Source: Bacteroides sp. 43_108
Lineage (GTDB): Bacteria; Bacteroidota; Bacteroidia; Bacteroidales; Bacteroidaceae
NCBI GenBank assembly: GCA_001915545.1
Contig: MNQS01000020.1
Location: forward strand, 1 to 41,887
Length of the DNA: 41,887 nucleotides
Direction: 5' to 3'
Part shown: in pieces, positions 1-8,078 of the stretch
How the letters are laid out: each line of letters starts with the position of its first letter
How positions within the stretch are numbered: position 1 is the stretch's first letter
Notes under the pieces: generated by a model
Databases searched by the model: none
What the model was told of the DNA's origin: nothing
The model's input: the letters and a program-made list of their open reading frames with translations, nothing else
Position numbers and translations under genes: made by a program

Positions 1-43
1 GGTAATTCAGGAAGGATTTTCATACTAATAACGGAACAAGGAT

Positions 44-1063
44 ATGTACAGACGGTTTCTCAATAATGACGACTATCTTGGGATAATTACTCCGGAAGCC
101 CTGGCACAACTCACGCGGGGCAATGATGCACGATTCATCCAGGCGGAAGAATCGACGGAGATGAGTATCGTGGAATATTTGTCGGAGAACTACGAGATTG
201 AAAAGGAACTTGCAAAAGGAAAATATATCGCCGAATACGACCGTCGGATTACCTATCCCGTGGGTGTGCATGTCTATTTCGAGGGACAAATCCATGAGGT
301 GATACGCTCCGTCAGCGGCTATCGCAAGCCGGCAACGGTTGTCTATTGGGAAGAGAGTTCTGATATCCGTGTCGATGCGGGACAAGTTGTAAATTATTCC
401 CAGTTCAACACCTATTATCCGGGAGATAAAGTGAATTATAACGGCATTGTTTATACTTGTCTTAATGAAAACGGGTACAAGTTCGATGATGTCCGTATCC
501 CGTTGGTCGGCGGTTGGATCGAGGCGGAAGCCTCGTTATGGCAGCCTGTCGAGTATCCTCTGTGGGCAGTCGTCGAGTATGAAGGAGCATTCTATACTTT
601 GATGACGCTTGAAGGTTTCGATTACAATCTTGACCCGATGGTTTCCGACTGCTGGGGAGCCATAGCCGATTACGATTCATCATACAATGCCTATGAGTTG
701 TCGGAACACGAATATGTCGTTTATGACGGACGGGTATTTTACCCGGAAACGGATGTGAACGCGGACACACCGCAAGTCGGGCAGAACCTCTCGTTGCATG
801 ACCCCCGCAACTACAATCTCAAGAAGCACATGGTCCGGCTGGCCATCTACGAACTCACGAAACTCATTGCTCCGAATAATGTCAGTGTTGTCCGCATGCG
901 CGATTACGAGGATAGCATGAAATGGCTCAATGATGCCGCCAAACTACGGCTTAATCCGCAGATTCCCCGCAAAGTCGATGACTCGAAGAAACCTGTCACC
1001 GACTGGCAACTGGCTACTTTCCAGACGGATTATGATCCGTATAAGAATCCGTGGATGGTGTAA
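44..1063 (+). CDS. Phage virion/neck-type protein (gp36/DUF1320-like ends) with internal binding-module repeats
   Basis: A 339-aa protein starting at an ATG preceded by the purine-rich GGAACAAGG. The first ~65 residues (an acidic helical region, then YLSENYEI) and residues ~253-310 (KKHMVRLAIYELTKLI, then WLNDAAKLRLNP) resemble the two halves of a gp36/DUF1320 head-tail connector protein of Mu-like phages. Between them lie about four short units built on a 'Y..G..V.Y.G..Y' pattern (near residues 71-90, 124-143, 171-190 and 218-236), such as YYPGDKVNYNGIVYTC. This pattern is like CBM5/12 or other small beta modules that bind carbohydrate. The gene is probably the last of a plus-strand structural operon left of the window. 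The family call is by pattern only; another phage structural role is possible. Confidence 0.55.
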   Translation: MYRRFLNNDDYLGIITPEALAQLTRGNDARFIQAEESTEMSIVEYLSENYEIEKELAKGKYIAEYDRRITYPVGVHVYFEGQIHEVIRSVSGYRKPATVVYWEESSDIRVDAGQVVNYSQFNTYYPGDKVNYNGIVYTCLNENGYKFDDVRIPLVGGWIEAEASLWQPVEYPLWAVVEYEGAFYTLMTLEGFDYNLDPMVSDCWGAIADYDSSYNAYELSEHEYVVYDGRVFYPETDVNADTPQVGQNLSLHDPRNYNLKKHMVRLAIYELTKLIAPNNVSVVRMRDYEDSMKWLNDAAKLRLNPQIPRKVDDSKKPVTDWQLATFQTDYDPYKNPWMV

Positions 1064-1371
1064 ATAGAAAAAGTATTAGGTATCAGAGAAATAATTGTTA
1101 CATTTTTTCAACTGACTAAATAACAGAAGAATGTCGATGCCTTATACCTTACGAGCAACTAATCAAATCTAGCATCTCGTTACTTATCTAAATTTTTTAA
1201 TTAGTAATATCTGGTAAATGCCGGAATTCCGGAATGAGGGATAGAAAAGTGAAAGAACTCTTTCGTACAAAAAAACAGATTTTCGGGCATTGAAAGAATA
1301 ATTGATAATCAGTTATTTGTGCTGTTTTTTGACCAAAAACTTGTTTTTTGGACAGAGCAAAAATTGTCTTC
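1064..1371. other. Intergenic stretch after the phage gene
   Basis: AT-rich and without a credible gene. It holds the first copy of a dispersed ~41-bp repeat (1213-1254) and a short A/T hairpin (CCAAAAA at 1333-1339, TTTTTGG at 1345-1351) that might act as a weak terminator. Nothing else recognised. Confidence 0.5.
1213..1254 (+). repeat. Imperfect direct repeat, copy 1
   Basis: This 42-nt stretch recurs at 3578-3618 with two substitutions and a one-base deletion. It contains GGTAAATGCCGG and GAATGAGGGATA. The two copies flank the ATPase/DUF4276 block. A related shorter string (ATGCGGAATCCGGGAATGA) lies at 14028-14046, so it may be a dispersed element rather than a target-site duplication. 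Confidence 0.7.
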
Positions 1372-1494
1372 TCAATTAAAAGATGGGAAACTCGCAGTCT
1401 TTATATAGCGAGTATTTCTTCCTACACCCTCTTTCTGTATAATCCCCATCTCTTCCATTTTTGAGATAAACACTCGAACCTGTCTGTCAGAACC
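1372..1494 (-). pseudogene. Remnant of a winged-helix DNA-binding C-terminus
   Basis: About 40 codons read to a TGA at 1374-1372 and are closed upstream by an in-frame TAA. The peptide contains SDRQVRVFISKMEEMGIIQ followed by KEGVGRNTRYIK. That is the recognition-helix and wing pattern of the winged-helix domain at the C-terminus of many AAA_4/Fic-like or transcription-factor proteins. There is no start codon and no N-terminus, so I read it as the 3' stub of a lost gene. It lies just downstream of DUF4276 on the same strand. Confidence 0.45.
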
Positions 1495-1516
1495 TTGATA
1501 TTATCTGATTACAGAA

Positions 1517-2215
1517 TCAGCAGTCTATCAACTTTTCTATCCATTCATTGAAGTGACTGCACCGGGCACGAAGTTCATCCATGCCGACACTTTTGGTAAC
1601 ATCTTTGCCGGTAGCCGGCTTATTGTAGTTGTAATGCTGTTTTTTGTCTCCTTCTATCGCCTTGATAATACGTTTGCTCGGAGCCGTTTCCGGACTATTG
1701 TTTATCAGCTCGGGGTTGCTGGTTTTCTCCAGGTCTTTTTTCAGCTGTTCGCAGCGTTTCTCACAACCGGGGTAACGCTTTGCCAGATAGTCAATACCGC
1801 AAAAGAGCAGAGCTTCAAATTCATGCAGCTGAATATAGGGAATGAAACGACTATCGTTGATTGCTTCAGCAAACGCCGTTTCCAATGCTGCGACACGGGC
1901 GTAAGGCTCACCGATTGCTTTGGCTGCTTCATAACCGGGAAAATCATCCGGCAATGCGTAGAGGTCGAACATCGTTGTGAAAACATGACGTTCGTATTCG
2001 CCGTCCATCTTCATTTTCCGCAACAGTTCTAGGTCTGTCACCGCCTGAGCATAGCTCAGCATTCCACCACGGGCATTCTTTTTCTTGTTAGTGGTAATCA
2101 GGATGCTTTTTACACCTGCCACACCTTGCGCTTGCAGGTAGGGACGCAACACTTCCTCCACAAATCCCTGTTCCGTCTGTCCCTCACAAAGGACATGAAT
2201 AATCTTCGCTTTCAT
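1517..2215 (-). CDS. DUF4276 family protein, TOPRIM-like, partner of the adjacent ATPase
   Basis: The chosen start is the ATG at 2215, giving 232 aa. It overlaps the stop of the ATPase gene (ATGA) and sits behind a strong AGGAGG, so translational coupling is likely; the longer reading to 2278 lies inside the ATPase gene. Motifs fit a TOPRIM-like fold: an N-terminal beta strand ending in CEGQTEQGF (Glu11) and an acidic motif, MFDLYALPDDFPG (Asp84, Asp90, Asp91), then IQLHEFEALLFC. DUF4276 is a known companion of SMC/RecF-type ATPases, and ATPase-TOPRIM pairs include antiphage systems such as PARIS and OLD-like nucleases. The nuclease/effector role here is inference. Confidence 0.8.
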   Translation of the reverse strand: MKAKIIHVLCEGQTEQGFVEEVLRPYLQAQGVAGVKSILITTNKKKNARGGMLSYAQAVTDLELLRKMKMDGEYERHVFTTMFDLYALPDDFPGYEAAKAIGEPYARVAALETAFAEAINDSRFIPYIQLHEFEALLFCGIDYLAKRYPGCEKRCEQLKKDLEKTSNPELINNSPETAPSKRIIKAIEGDKKQHYNYNKPATGKDVTKSVGMDELRARCSHFNEWIEKLIDC

Positions 2216-3345
2216 ACGGGACGTCCTCCTATGATGTTTTTGTCCCAAAGTTCGCTCACCGTATAGTTCTGAAGCCAAAGATGATATTCTTTGGCGTCAA
2301 GGTGAGTGACAGAGGTTGCCTGCGTTTCCTTGTTCATTTCCACCACAGAGATATCGCCGATGTCGAAATGATCGACCAAATCCTTGCTCTGCGTGGCAAT
2401 AATGACCTGTGCGTGTATGGACGCATCCTTAATCATTTCTGCCAGCTGGCTGATGGCATAGGGATGCAAGCCAAGTTCCGGTTCATCCAAAATGATGACG
2501 TTGGGCATTGTCTGGGCAGGCTGCAGAAGCAAGGCGGCCAGGGCAATGAAACGGATAGATCCGTCGGAGAACTGGTAGGCATTGAAACGATAGTCCGTGG
2601 CAGAATTATCTATCCACCGGAGAGAAATGATACCACCCACGGGCTCCAGATAGAAGTCCTGGAACTGGGGAACTACGTCACGGACATAGTCAACAATCCG
2701 GTTGTAGGCATCCTTGTAGTTCTCCCGCAGGAACAGCAGGAAAGAAGGCAGATTGTTTCCGTGCGACTGGAGGTAATTGGCCGTCTCGACGGGACAAGCC
2801 TGACGTAGCGGCCCCTCTGTCGATGAATCGTGAAACTGATATACCTTGCAGTAAGAAAGCATCTGGAAAATAGTTTTGGCAACCGGATCCTCACACTCTG
2901 CGAGAGCGGACTCCTTGAAATTCGGTTCCAGTGCTATCTCATAGGGCTTTTTCTCCCCCTTGCGATGCCATGTAATCCGCTCTTCCGTGATAATCAGCCT
3001 GTCGGGAGTGGCATTGGCCAATGAAAAGCCATAAACATCCATGGAATTGCTGTCGGCAAACTTCAGTTCTCCGGACATGACCGGTGTCCGTTTAATGCCG
3101 TAATGCAGCAAGGCATGAGACGTGCCCGATATTTCCACATATCTCCCGAATGACTTGCTCATCATGTAGCTCAGCATCCGGAAAAAACTGATGATATTGC
3201 TCTTGCCTGCACCGTTGGCACCCAACAAGATGCTGACATCACCCAGCTTCAAGGTCACAGGTCTGTCATAGGCTATGGATTTATATCCTCTGATCGTGAC
3301 TTCTTGTAATTTAGTCCTTTGGTATGTCTTTGCCATTATCGTCAT
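2212..3345 (-). CDS. AAA/ABC-type ATPase (RecF/SMC-like, AAA_21)
   Basis: A 377-aa ATPase with a full ABC-type head. Walker A is GANGAGKS (residues 42-49), the signature-like motif is FSDGS (~259-263), Walker B is VIILDEPELGLHP (~283-295) and the switch region is ATQS (~317-320). A helical insertion of about 200 residues lies between Walker A and the signature. It is fused by a 4-bp ATGA overlap to the DUF4276 gene, making a two-gene operon. By analogy with PARIS AriA and OLD family proteins, it could sense phage and hold a TOPRIM effector. A DNA-repair role cannot be excluded. An in-frame ATG at residue 4 is an alternative start. Confidence 0.85.
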   Translation of the reverse strand: MTIMAKTYQRTKLQEVTIRGYKSIAYDRPVTLKLGDVSILLGANGAGKSNIISFFRMLSYMMSKSFGRYVEISGTSHALLHYGIKRTPVMSGELKFADSNSMDVYGFSLANATPDRLIITEERITWHRKGEKKPYEIALEPNFKESALAECEDPVAKTIFQMLSYCKVYQFHDSSTEGPLRQACPVETANYLQSHGNNLPSFLLFLRENYKDAYNRIVDYVRDVVPQFQDFYLEPVGGIISLRWIDNSATDYRFNAYQFSDGSIRFIALAALLLQPAQTMPNVIILDEPELGLHPYAISQLAEMIKDASIHAQVIIATQSKDLVDHFDIGDISVVEMNKETQATSVTHLDAKEYHLWLQNYTVSELWDKNIIGGRPV

Positions 3346-3361
3346 ATTATTGATTGAATTA

Positions 3362-3369
3362 CAAAAATA
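3362..3369 (-). promoter_or_regulatory. Possible -7 element for the ATPase/DUF4276 operon
   Basis: On the minus strand this reads TATTTTTG, a match to the Bacteroides -7 consensus TAnnTTTG, about 17 nt before the ATPase ATG. The -33 region is weak (TTCG rather than TTG at the right distance), so the call is tentative. Confidence 0.35.
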
Positions 3370-3577
3370 ACCATAAATCCCAATACGAACGAAGGAATGC
3401 TCAAAAAACTATAGAGTTAATTTGTCCGGAGTCTGAAGGCATAAATAAGAAATCTGTTTTTCTTTTTAGCTAGGTCGGATTTTCAGTTCTGCTATGTGTT
3501 TCTTCTTCTCCAAGCCCTTTGTGGTAAATCCTTCACATCGAAATGGGAAAAAGACGTGCAGAACAAGCGGAACACTC
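3370..3577. other. Intergenic stretch upstream of the ATPase gene
   Basis: No convincing gene. On the minus strand an open stretch from about 3577 to a TAA at 3468-3466 encodes about 37 codons (with FRCEGFTTKGLEKKKHIAEL) and has no clear start. I cannot say whether it is a remnant or a chance reading. Confidence 0.35.
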
Positions 3578-3618
3578 GGTAAATGCCGGGATTCCTGAAT
3601 GAGGGATAAAAAGTGAAA
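3578..3618 (+). repeat. Imperfect direct repeat, copy 2
   Basis: Second copy of the element at 1213-1254, same orientation, ending at the base of the hairpin at 3618-3650. Together the copies bracket about 2.3 kb containing the ATPase/DUF4276 pair. Confidence 0.7.
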
Positions 3619-3650
3619 CGCCTGCCAATGATAACAAAACCAGCAGGCGT
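3618..3650 (-). terminator. Hairpin at the 3' end of the capsule operon
   Basis: Perfect 8-bp stem (ACGCCTGC at 3618-3625, GCAGGCGT at 3643-3650). On the minus strand it is followed by TTCACTTTTT, so it can stop leftward transcription just after the last ORF. The T-run is offset from the stem by a few bases. Confidence 0.6.
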
Positions 3651-3666
3651 CATTTATTATATTTTG

Positions 3667-4032
3667 TCATTTTACGAATGTGACATCTCCTTCCACAACT
3701 TCCCAGTCGTCGATTTCAGCTCCTATTCCCGGTGTGCGAAGCCCGTCCGTACCGAGTATAAGCGAGATTTGACATTCCTGTCCCGCTTTGAAATTCGGAA
3801 TGGACAGGTAATCATAGACCATTTCATTCAAGTGAACTTGGATGAAAGGCTCTACCGGGCTGTAGTCTAACGGCAAGGTGGCAATGTAATGTCCGTCGCC
3901 GGTATGGTCTTCCGCAGCCACAGACAAGAAGTTACCGTTGCCGTCCATACAATTGAGCCAAATGTCTGCCTCTGTTATGCTGCCGATGTCTTTGTCCGCC
4001 TGCAATACGACATTCACCTTCGGTACTAACAT
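3667..4032 (-). CDS. Fimbrillin-like C-terminal fragment (hypothetical)
   Basis: 121 aa from the ATG at 4032; a TTG at 4065 would add 11 residues. It starts straight after the wecB stop (4069). There is no signal peptide or lipobox. The second half (GHYIATLPLDYSP, an FKAGQECQISLILGTDGL strand, then IGAEIDDWEVVEG) resembles the last beta strands of fimbrillin-family proteins, where 'G..Y...V.LG..G' leads to 'I.DW'. It therefore looks like the surviving C-terminus of a fimbrillin-type surface protein joined to the end of the capsule operon. It may be translated by coupling or may be non-functional. Confidence 0.5.
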   Translation of the reverse strand: MLVPKVNVVLQADKDIGSITEADIWLNCMDGNGNFLSVAAEDHTGDGHYIATLPLDYSPVEPFIQVHLNEMVYDYLSIPNFKAGQECQISLILGTDGLRTPGIGAEIDDWEVVEGDVTFVK

Positions 4033-4068
4033 ATTTCTTCTGGTGAATGTGTCAAGAAAATACAAAAG

Positions 4069-5229
4069 TTACAACCGAACATTAAGTGTTTGCGTTATAC
4101 GCATACACGCTTTTCCGTCACCGTAAGGATTAATGGCTTTACTCATTTGCTCATAAGCAGATGCATCATCCAATAAAATCGATACCTCGGAGACAATTTT
4201 GTTATAATCGGTTCCTACCAATTTTACCGTTCCTGCATCCAACGCCTCCGGACGTTCGGTGGTGTCACGCATCACCAGTACCGGTTTGCCTAACCCCGGA
4301 GCCTCTTCCTGAATACCACCGCTGTCGGTAAGGACAAGGGTCACTTTTTCCATCAGGAACACGAAACTCAGATATTCCAATGGTTCGATAAAGAACATAT
4401 TTCCCAAACTATTCAAATTCTCCCCGAATACTTCATGGATAGGTTTGCGGACATTGGGGTTCAAGTGCATCGGATAGACAAAGTCCACATATGGATATTT
4501 TGCCGTCAGATCCTTAATGGCTGTGCACATGCTGATGAATCCGTCTCCGAAATTTTCACGTCGGTGTCCGGTTATCAAAACGAGTTTCTTGCCATCAGCA
4601 AGCCGTGAGGTATCGTAACCCGCTTTTTCCAGCACCCCGGCAAGTTCTTGTTGTAGAGCTCCGTCAGTCTTTATTTTATCAACAACGATATGAAGGGCAT
4701 CGATGACCGTATTCCCTGTTACGGTTATCTTGTCCTCCTGCACACCTTCCGTCAACAGATTTTTCTTGCTTAAAGCGGTCGGAGAAAAGTGATAGGTGGC
4801 AATGCGCCCTGTTATTTGTCTGTTCATCTCCTCCGGCCAAGGGCTGTATATGTTGTGGGTACGCAGGCCCGCTTCTACATGACCTACAGGGATCTGCTGA
4901 TAGAAAGCTGCGAGTGCGGCGGCAGTAGAAGTGGTTGTGTCACCGTGCACCAATACCACATCAGGTTTCGCCTTGTTCAACACATCACGCATCCCGGTCA
5001 GCACACGGGCGGTTACATCATACAGATCTTGCCCCTGCTTCATGATGTTCAAGTCATAATTCAGCTTGATATCGAATATCTGCAACACCTGATCGAGCAT
5101 TTCACGATGCTGCCCCGTCACGCAGACGATTGTTTCAAAGTCTGCTGATTTTTTTTGGAACTCCTTCACCAACGGAGCCATCTTAATGGCCTCCGGACGA
5201 GTCCCGAAGACCAGCATTACCTTCTTCAT
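4069..5229 (-). CDS. wecB: UDP-N-acetylglucosamine 2-epimerase (non-hydrolysing)
   Basis: A 386-aa enzyme of full length for the family. It converts UDP-GlcNAc to UDP-ManNAc in the cytoplasm. Diagnostic motifs are all present in order: GTRPEAIKM (9-17), [51 protein letters not shown] and NPYGDGKA. The gene is 4 bp downstream of the WecG-type transferase. With wecC (11858-13063) it forms the two-step route to UDP-ManNAc uronic acid. Last biosynthetic gene of the operon. Confidence 0.96.
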   Translation of the reverse strand: MKKVMLVFGTRPEAIKMAPLVKEFQKKSADFETIVCVTGQHREMLDQVLQIFDIKLNYDLNIMKQGQDLYDVTARVLTGMRDVLNKAKPDVVLVHGDTTTSTAAALAAFYQQIPVGHVEAGLRTHNIYSPWPEEMNRQITGRIATYHFSPTALSKKNLLTEGVQEDKITVTGNTVIDALHIVVDKIKTDGALQQELAGVLEKAGYDTSRLADGKKLVLITGHRRENFGDGFISMCTAIKDLTAKYPYVDFVYPMHLNPNVRKPIHEVFGENLNSLGNMFFIEPLEYLSFVFLMEKVTLVLTDSGGIQEEAPGLGKPVLVMRDTTERPEALDAGTVKLVGTDYNKIVSEVSILLDDASAYEQMSKAINPYGDGKACMRITQTLNVRL

Positions 5230-5233
5230 TGTT

Positions 5234-5932
5234 CTATAATTTTTTAGTTATCAGCCACCAGGCATACTTTATCAAGTGAATTTGCCGTTTTATTCTTTTC
5301 GGTTCTTTGAGCAACCGATAGGCAAATTCAAGATTGTGGTTCACCCACCATTTAGGAGCCCTTTCCACATGGCCAGTATATACATCGAAGCTGCCGCCTA
5401 ATCCTTGAAAGATGGCTTTGTGTCTATGCTGTATTTCTTCCATCAGTAATTCCTGTTTAGGAGACCCCATAGCCACAAATACCACATCAGGTCTTTTTTC
5501 GGTTATGTCTTTTATAAGTCTTTCCCGTTCCTCGTTTGCCTTGATATATCCATCCCGATAACCGATAATGTGAATCCCTGCATATTCTTTACGCAGTTTA
5601 GACACAGTTTCTTCTATGATTTGAGGTTTACCACCTATCAAATAAAAAGTCTTTTCTCTATAAAATTGAGCTACAATTTTGAGCCACAACTCACAACCGG
5701 GAATTTTACACGCATTTTCAAAACCTTTTTGTTTGAGAGCCATTTGTGCGCCGGCTCCATCGCAATACCCTATGTTCCGATTGATAATTCCTCGTGTCTG
5801 ATCTGTAGCATGTAAAATTTTCTCAGCATTTATGGCTACTAATATGCCCTTATTATCGTTTACAAAAGACAACAAAGACTGTTCGGAATCGAACGGATAT
5901 ATTTCGACTCCGTTTAAAGAAACTTTATTCAT
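5234..5932 (-). CDS. wecG: WecG/TagA/CpsF family glycosyltransferase (GT26)
   Basis: A 232-aa cytoplasmic, peripherally membrane-bound transferase. Family motifs: an N-terminal N.EKILHA segment, the GCELWLKI region, [20 protein letters not shown], and the C-terminal block [22 protein letters not shown]. WecG members add ManNAcA, and TagA members add ManNAc, to undecaprenyl-PP-GlcNAc. With wecB and wecC in the same operon, ManNAcA is the likelier donor sugar (inference). The basic, aromatic C-terminus ([20 protein letters not shown]) fits membrane association. Confidence 0.92.
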   Translation of the reverse strand: MNKVSLNGVEIYPFDSEQSLLSFVNDNKGILVAINAEKILHATDQTRGIINRNIGYCDGAGAQMALKQKGFENACKIPGCELWLKIVAQFYREKTFYLIGGKPQIIEETVSKLRKEYAGIHIIGYRDGYIKANEERERLIKDITEKRPDVVFVAMGSPKQELLMEEIQHRHKAIFQGLGGSFDVYTGHVERAPKWWVNHNLEFAYRLLKEPKRIKRQIHLIKYAWWLITKKL

Positions 5933-5946
5933 TTATGTTGGAAATT

Positions 5947-7140
5947 TTATATTGCGAGTAAATAATGCGACATTGCATTAAACATAAATGCATTACTCCA
6001 TCGCATATACGAGATTTTAGAACTGATGCCAGGTTTTAATTGGTAGTAGAAATACCCCTTTTTATCTTGCATATTTCGGATTGTCCATTGCAATACTTTT
6101 TTGGCAAGTTCCTCATATTTTTTCATCTTATGTAGGCGGGTCAATGTTATCAATAGCTGCCCTGGACAATGGATGTCAATAGGATACATTCGGTTATCAT
6201 AATATTTAGGAGTTCCGTCCGCTTCGAAAAAATGATTGACATAGTAGTCGAAACCTTTTTCGATGTAACCATTGAAAGCATGATCCTCTGTCAACTCTTG
6301 ATAAGCGATCAGCGCATCTAAATTATATCCTGTATGAAAGCTGTCTACCCAATTCTGTACGGGGAGCATTCCATATACCCAAGCCCCGTCTTCCCGTTGC
6401 CCGGAACAACAGGCTTTAATGGATAGCTCCGCTAGTCTTTTGTATTCCTCCTGTTGTGTATAATAAAAACAATAACTCAACAATCGAGAACCGAGCAGCG
6501 AAGCATTGAACACAGTGTCATTACCCTCTAACGGACTATAAGAAAAGAGAAAGCCACCATTATACGGCGTGCGATGCAAATCTTTTATTACAAAATCCGC
6601 TGCACTTAATGCAATCTCCAAATAGTGTTTGTTCCTAGTTATTTCATATGCCTGCATCAGTGCCGTGGCACAGAAATTTGTAGCAACTACTGTGGGCGTG
6701 AATTTGGGAAAAAGAAACAGACGGCGTGCCTGCCAATCGAAGTTATACCCCCAGCAAGCACCGCTGTAGCCTTTAGATTGTAAGGATATAAGCAACTCTG
6801 CCAATTCTTCAATCCGAGCCTTTATCATCTCCAACGTTCCCATTTTTTCGGATAATTGCGGATGATTTTCCACAACTTTATACAGATTGCAATATCCGGA
6901 CAAGAACAGCCCGATACCTTTTGCGTTATACTCTTTCGGAACGAAAGCCATCCGTCTCATATTGAAAGGGCAACGCTTGAAACCTTGTATGACCATCAAT
7001 CTGCACAATACAGACTTTTTCAGCAGCGGAATTGCCTGAAAAATTTTAGAGTTGAGACCATCATACGGATCCCAACCCTTGAAATGTTCAGTCTCACAAT
7101 AAATTTTTAGCTTATAAAAAGCATCTGCAATATCATTCAT
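5947..7140 (-). CDS. Capsule-locus protein, probable alpha/alpha-barrel fold
   Basis: A 397-aa soluble protein with no signal peptide. It is rich in repeated helical hairpins with aromatic and acidic residues (YSGACWGYNFDWQAR, TPYNGGFLFSYSP, REDGAWVYGML, FHTGYNLDALIAY, CPGQLLITLTRL). This pattern is typical of (alpha/alpha)6 barrels such as uronyl epimerases, VpsJ-like proteins and glycan-processing enzymes in exopolysaccharide loci. I do not recognise a specific catalytic set. It sits between wecG and an acyltransferase, so a role in modifying or sensing the repeat unit is likely but unproven. Confidence 0.65.
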   Translation of the reverse strand: MNDIADAFYKLKIYCETEHFKGWDPYDGLNSKIFQAIPLLKKSVLCRLMVIQGFKRCPFNMRRMAFVPKEYNAKGIGLFLSGYCNLYKVVENHPQLSEKMGTLEMIKARIEELAELLISLQSKGYSGACWGYNFDWQARRLFLFPKFTPTVVATNFCATALMQAYEITRNKHYLEIALSAADFVIKDLHRTPYNGGFLFSYSPLEGNDTVFNASLLGSRLLSYCFYYTQQEEYKRLAELSIKACCSGQREDGAWVYGMLPVQNWVDSFHTGYNLDALIAYQELTEDHAFNGYIEKGFDYYVNHFFEADGTPKYYDNRMYPIDIHCPGQLLITLTRLHKMKKYEELAKKVLQWTIRNMQDKKGYFYYQLKPGISSKISYMRWSNAFMFNAMSHYLLAI

Positions 7141-7149
7141 TGGTGTTAT

Positions 7150-7638
7150 TCATTTTGTCAAGAATGGCATACGGCCATCTTTATACTTTGGGTTTGTCTC
7201 AATCGCATAATCAAGATTCTTTCTCCAGCCAATAATCTTTGCCGGACATCCTGCTACAATAGCACCTTTGGGAACACTTCGGTTGACAAATGAATTTCCA
7301 GCGATTACCACATCATCTTCTATTACAACAGGGCCAGCAATAATAACATTAGGTCCCACCCAAACATTATTCTTTAGACAAGGAACTTCTTTATATGGAA
7401 ACTGCCGTACAGTAGAAAATCGCAATCCTAATACGCAATTTTCTCCGATTTCTGTTCCCGGTATTAAGACAGTGCTAATCCCTTTGCACACACAGTATGA
7501 CCCTTTTCCTATTTTTGAATCAGCGGTTATTTTTGAATTGAAAATGAGAAAAATCAATAGTTGTACGATTTTGGGCAAAACCGGAATATGGCGTTCAAAT
7601 AGCCAACGTTCTACCCTATAGAATGATATAATGTCCAT
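7150..7638 (-). CDS. Left-handed beta-helix acyltransferase (serine-acetyltransferase type)
   Basis: 162 aa from the ATG at 7638, chosen over an upstream TTG because it lies 11 bp after the previous stop. The C-terminal two thirds are hexapeptide repeats (IGKGSYCVCKG, IGENCVLGL, NNVWVGPNVIIAG, IEDDVVIAGNSFV) ending in VPKGAIVAGCPAKIIGWR. This is the CysE/NodL-like signature of O-acetyltransferases. It probably acetylates a sugar of the capsule repeat unit. Confidence 0.85.
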   Translation of the reverse strand: MDIISFYRVERWLFERHIPVLPKIVQLLIFLIFNSKITADSKIGKGSYCVCKGISTVLIPGTEIGENCVLGLRFSTVRQFPYKEVPCLKNNVWVGPNVIIAGPVVIEDDVVIAGNSFVNRSVPKGAIVAGCPAKIIGWRKNLDYAIETNPKYKDGRMPFLTK

Positions 7639-7649
7639 ATGAATTAATC

Positions 7650-8078
7650 CTACCGTTTTCTTATAAATTTTGCGGGATTTCCTGCCCAAACTTCATTGGC
7701 TGGTATATCTTTGGTCACAACAGAACCTGCTCCAATTATAGCTCGCTCTCCAATTGTTACAGGTTTTACCACCAAAGTATTCATTCCGAGATAGGCGCCT
7801 TTGCAGATATGAACCTTCCCCCTGTCGTAACTTCCAGTATTAGGATTCATGAAATGTGTTACTATTTTCACCCCCGATGTCAAACGAACACCTTCTTCGA
7901 TAAAAATATCTTGTGGATAATTTGTGTCAAATATGACGCCCTCACCGATAAACGTTCTTTTGGGGCTGATTATCTGCACTCCACCCCATTTGCAAACTAA
8001 TGGTCTCCATGCCCTTGATTTCATGGGTAGATGTTGGAGGTGTAAAAATATTAGCTTCTTGATTCTCAGAATATTCAT
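7650..8078 (-). CDS. Left-handed beta-helix O-acyltransferase (maltose/galactoside acetyltransferase type)
   Basis: A 142-aa hexapeptide-repeat enzyme: IGEGVIFDTN, IEEGVRLTSGVKIVTH, ICKGAYLGMNTLVV, IGERAIIGAGSVVTKDIPANEVWAGNPAKFIRKR. The His in VTHF matches the usual catalytic position. Its ATG overlaps the stop of the glycosyltransferase upstream (ATGA at 8078-8075), showing translational coupling. It is the second acyltransferase in the operon, so the polymer may carry two acyl decorations. Confidence 0.87.
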   Translation of the reverse strand: MNILRIKKLIFLHLQHLPMKSRAWRPLVCKWGGVQIISPKRTFIGEGVIFDTNYPQDIFIEEGVRLTSGVKIVTHFMNPNTGSYDRGKVHICKGAYLGMNTLVVKPVTIGERAIIGAGSVVTKDIPANEVWAGNPAKFIRKR

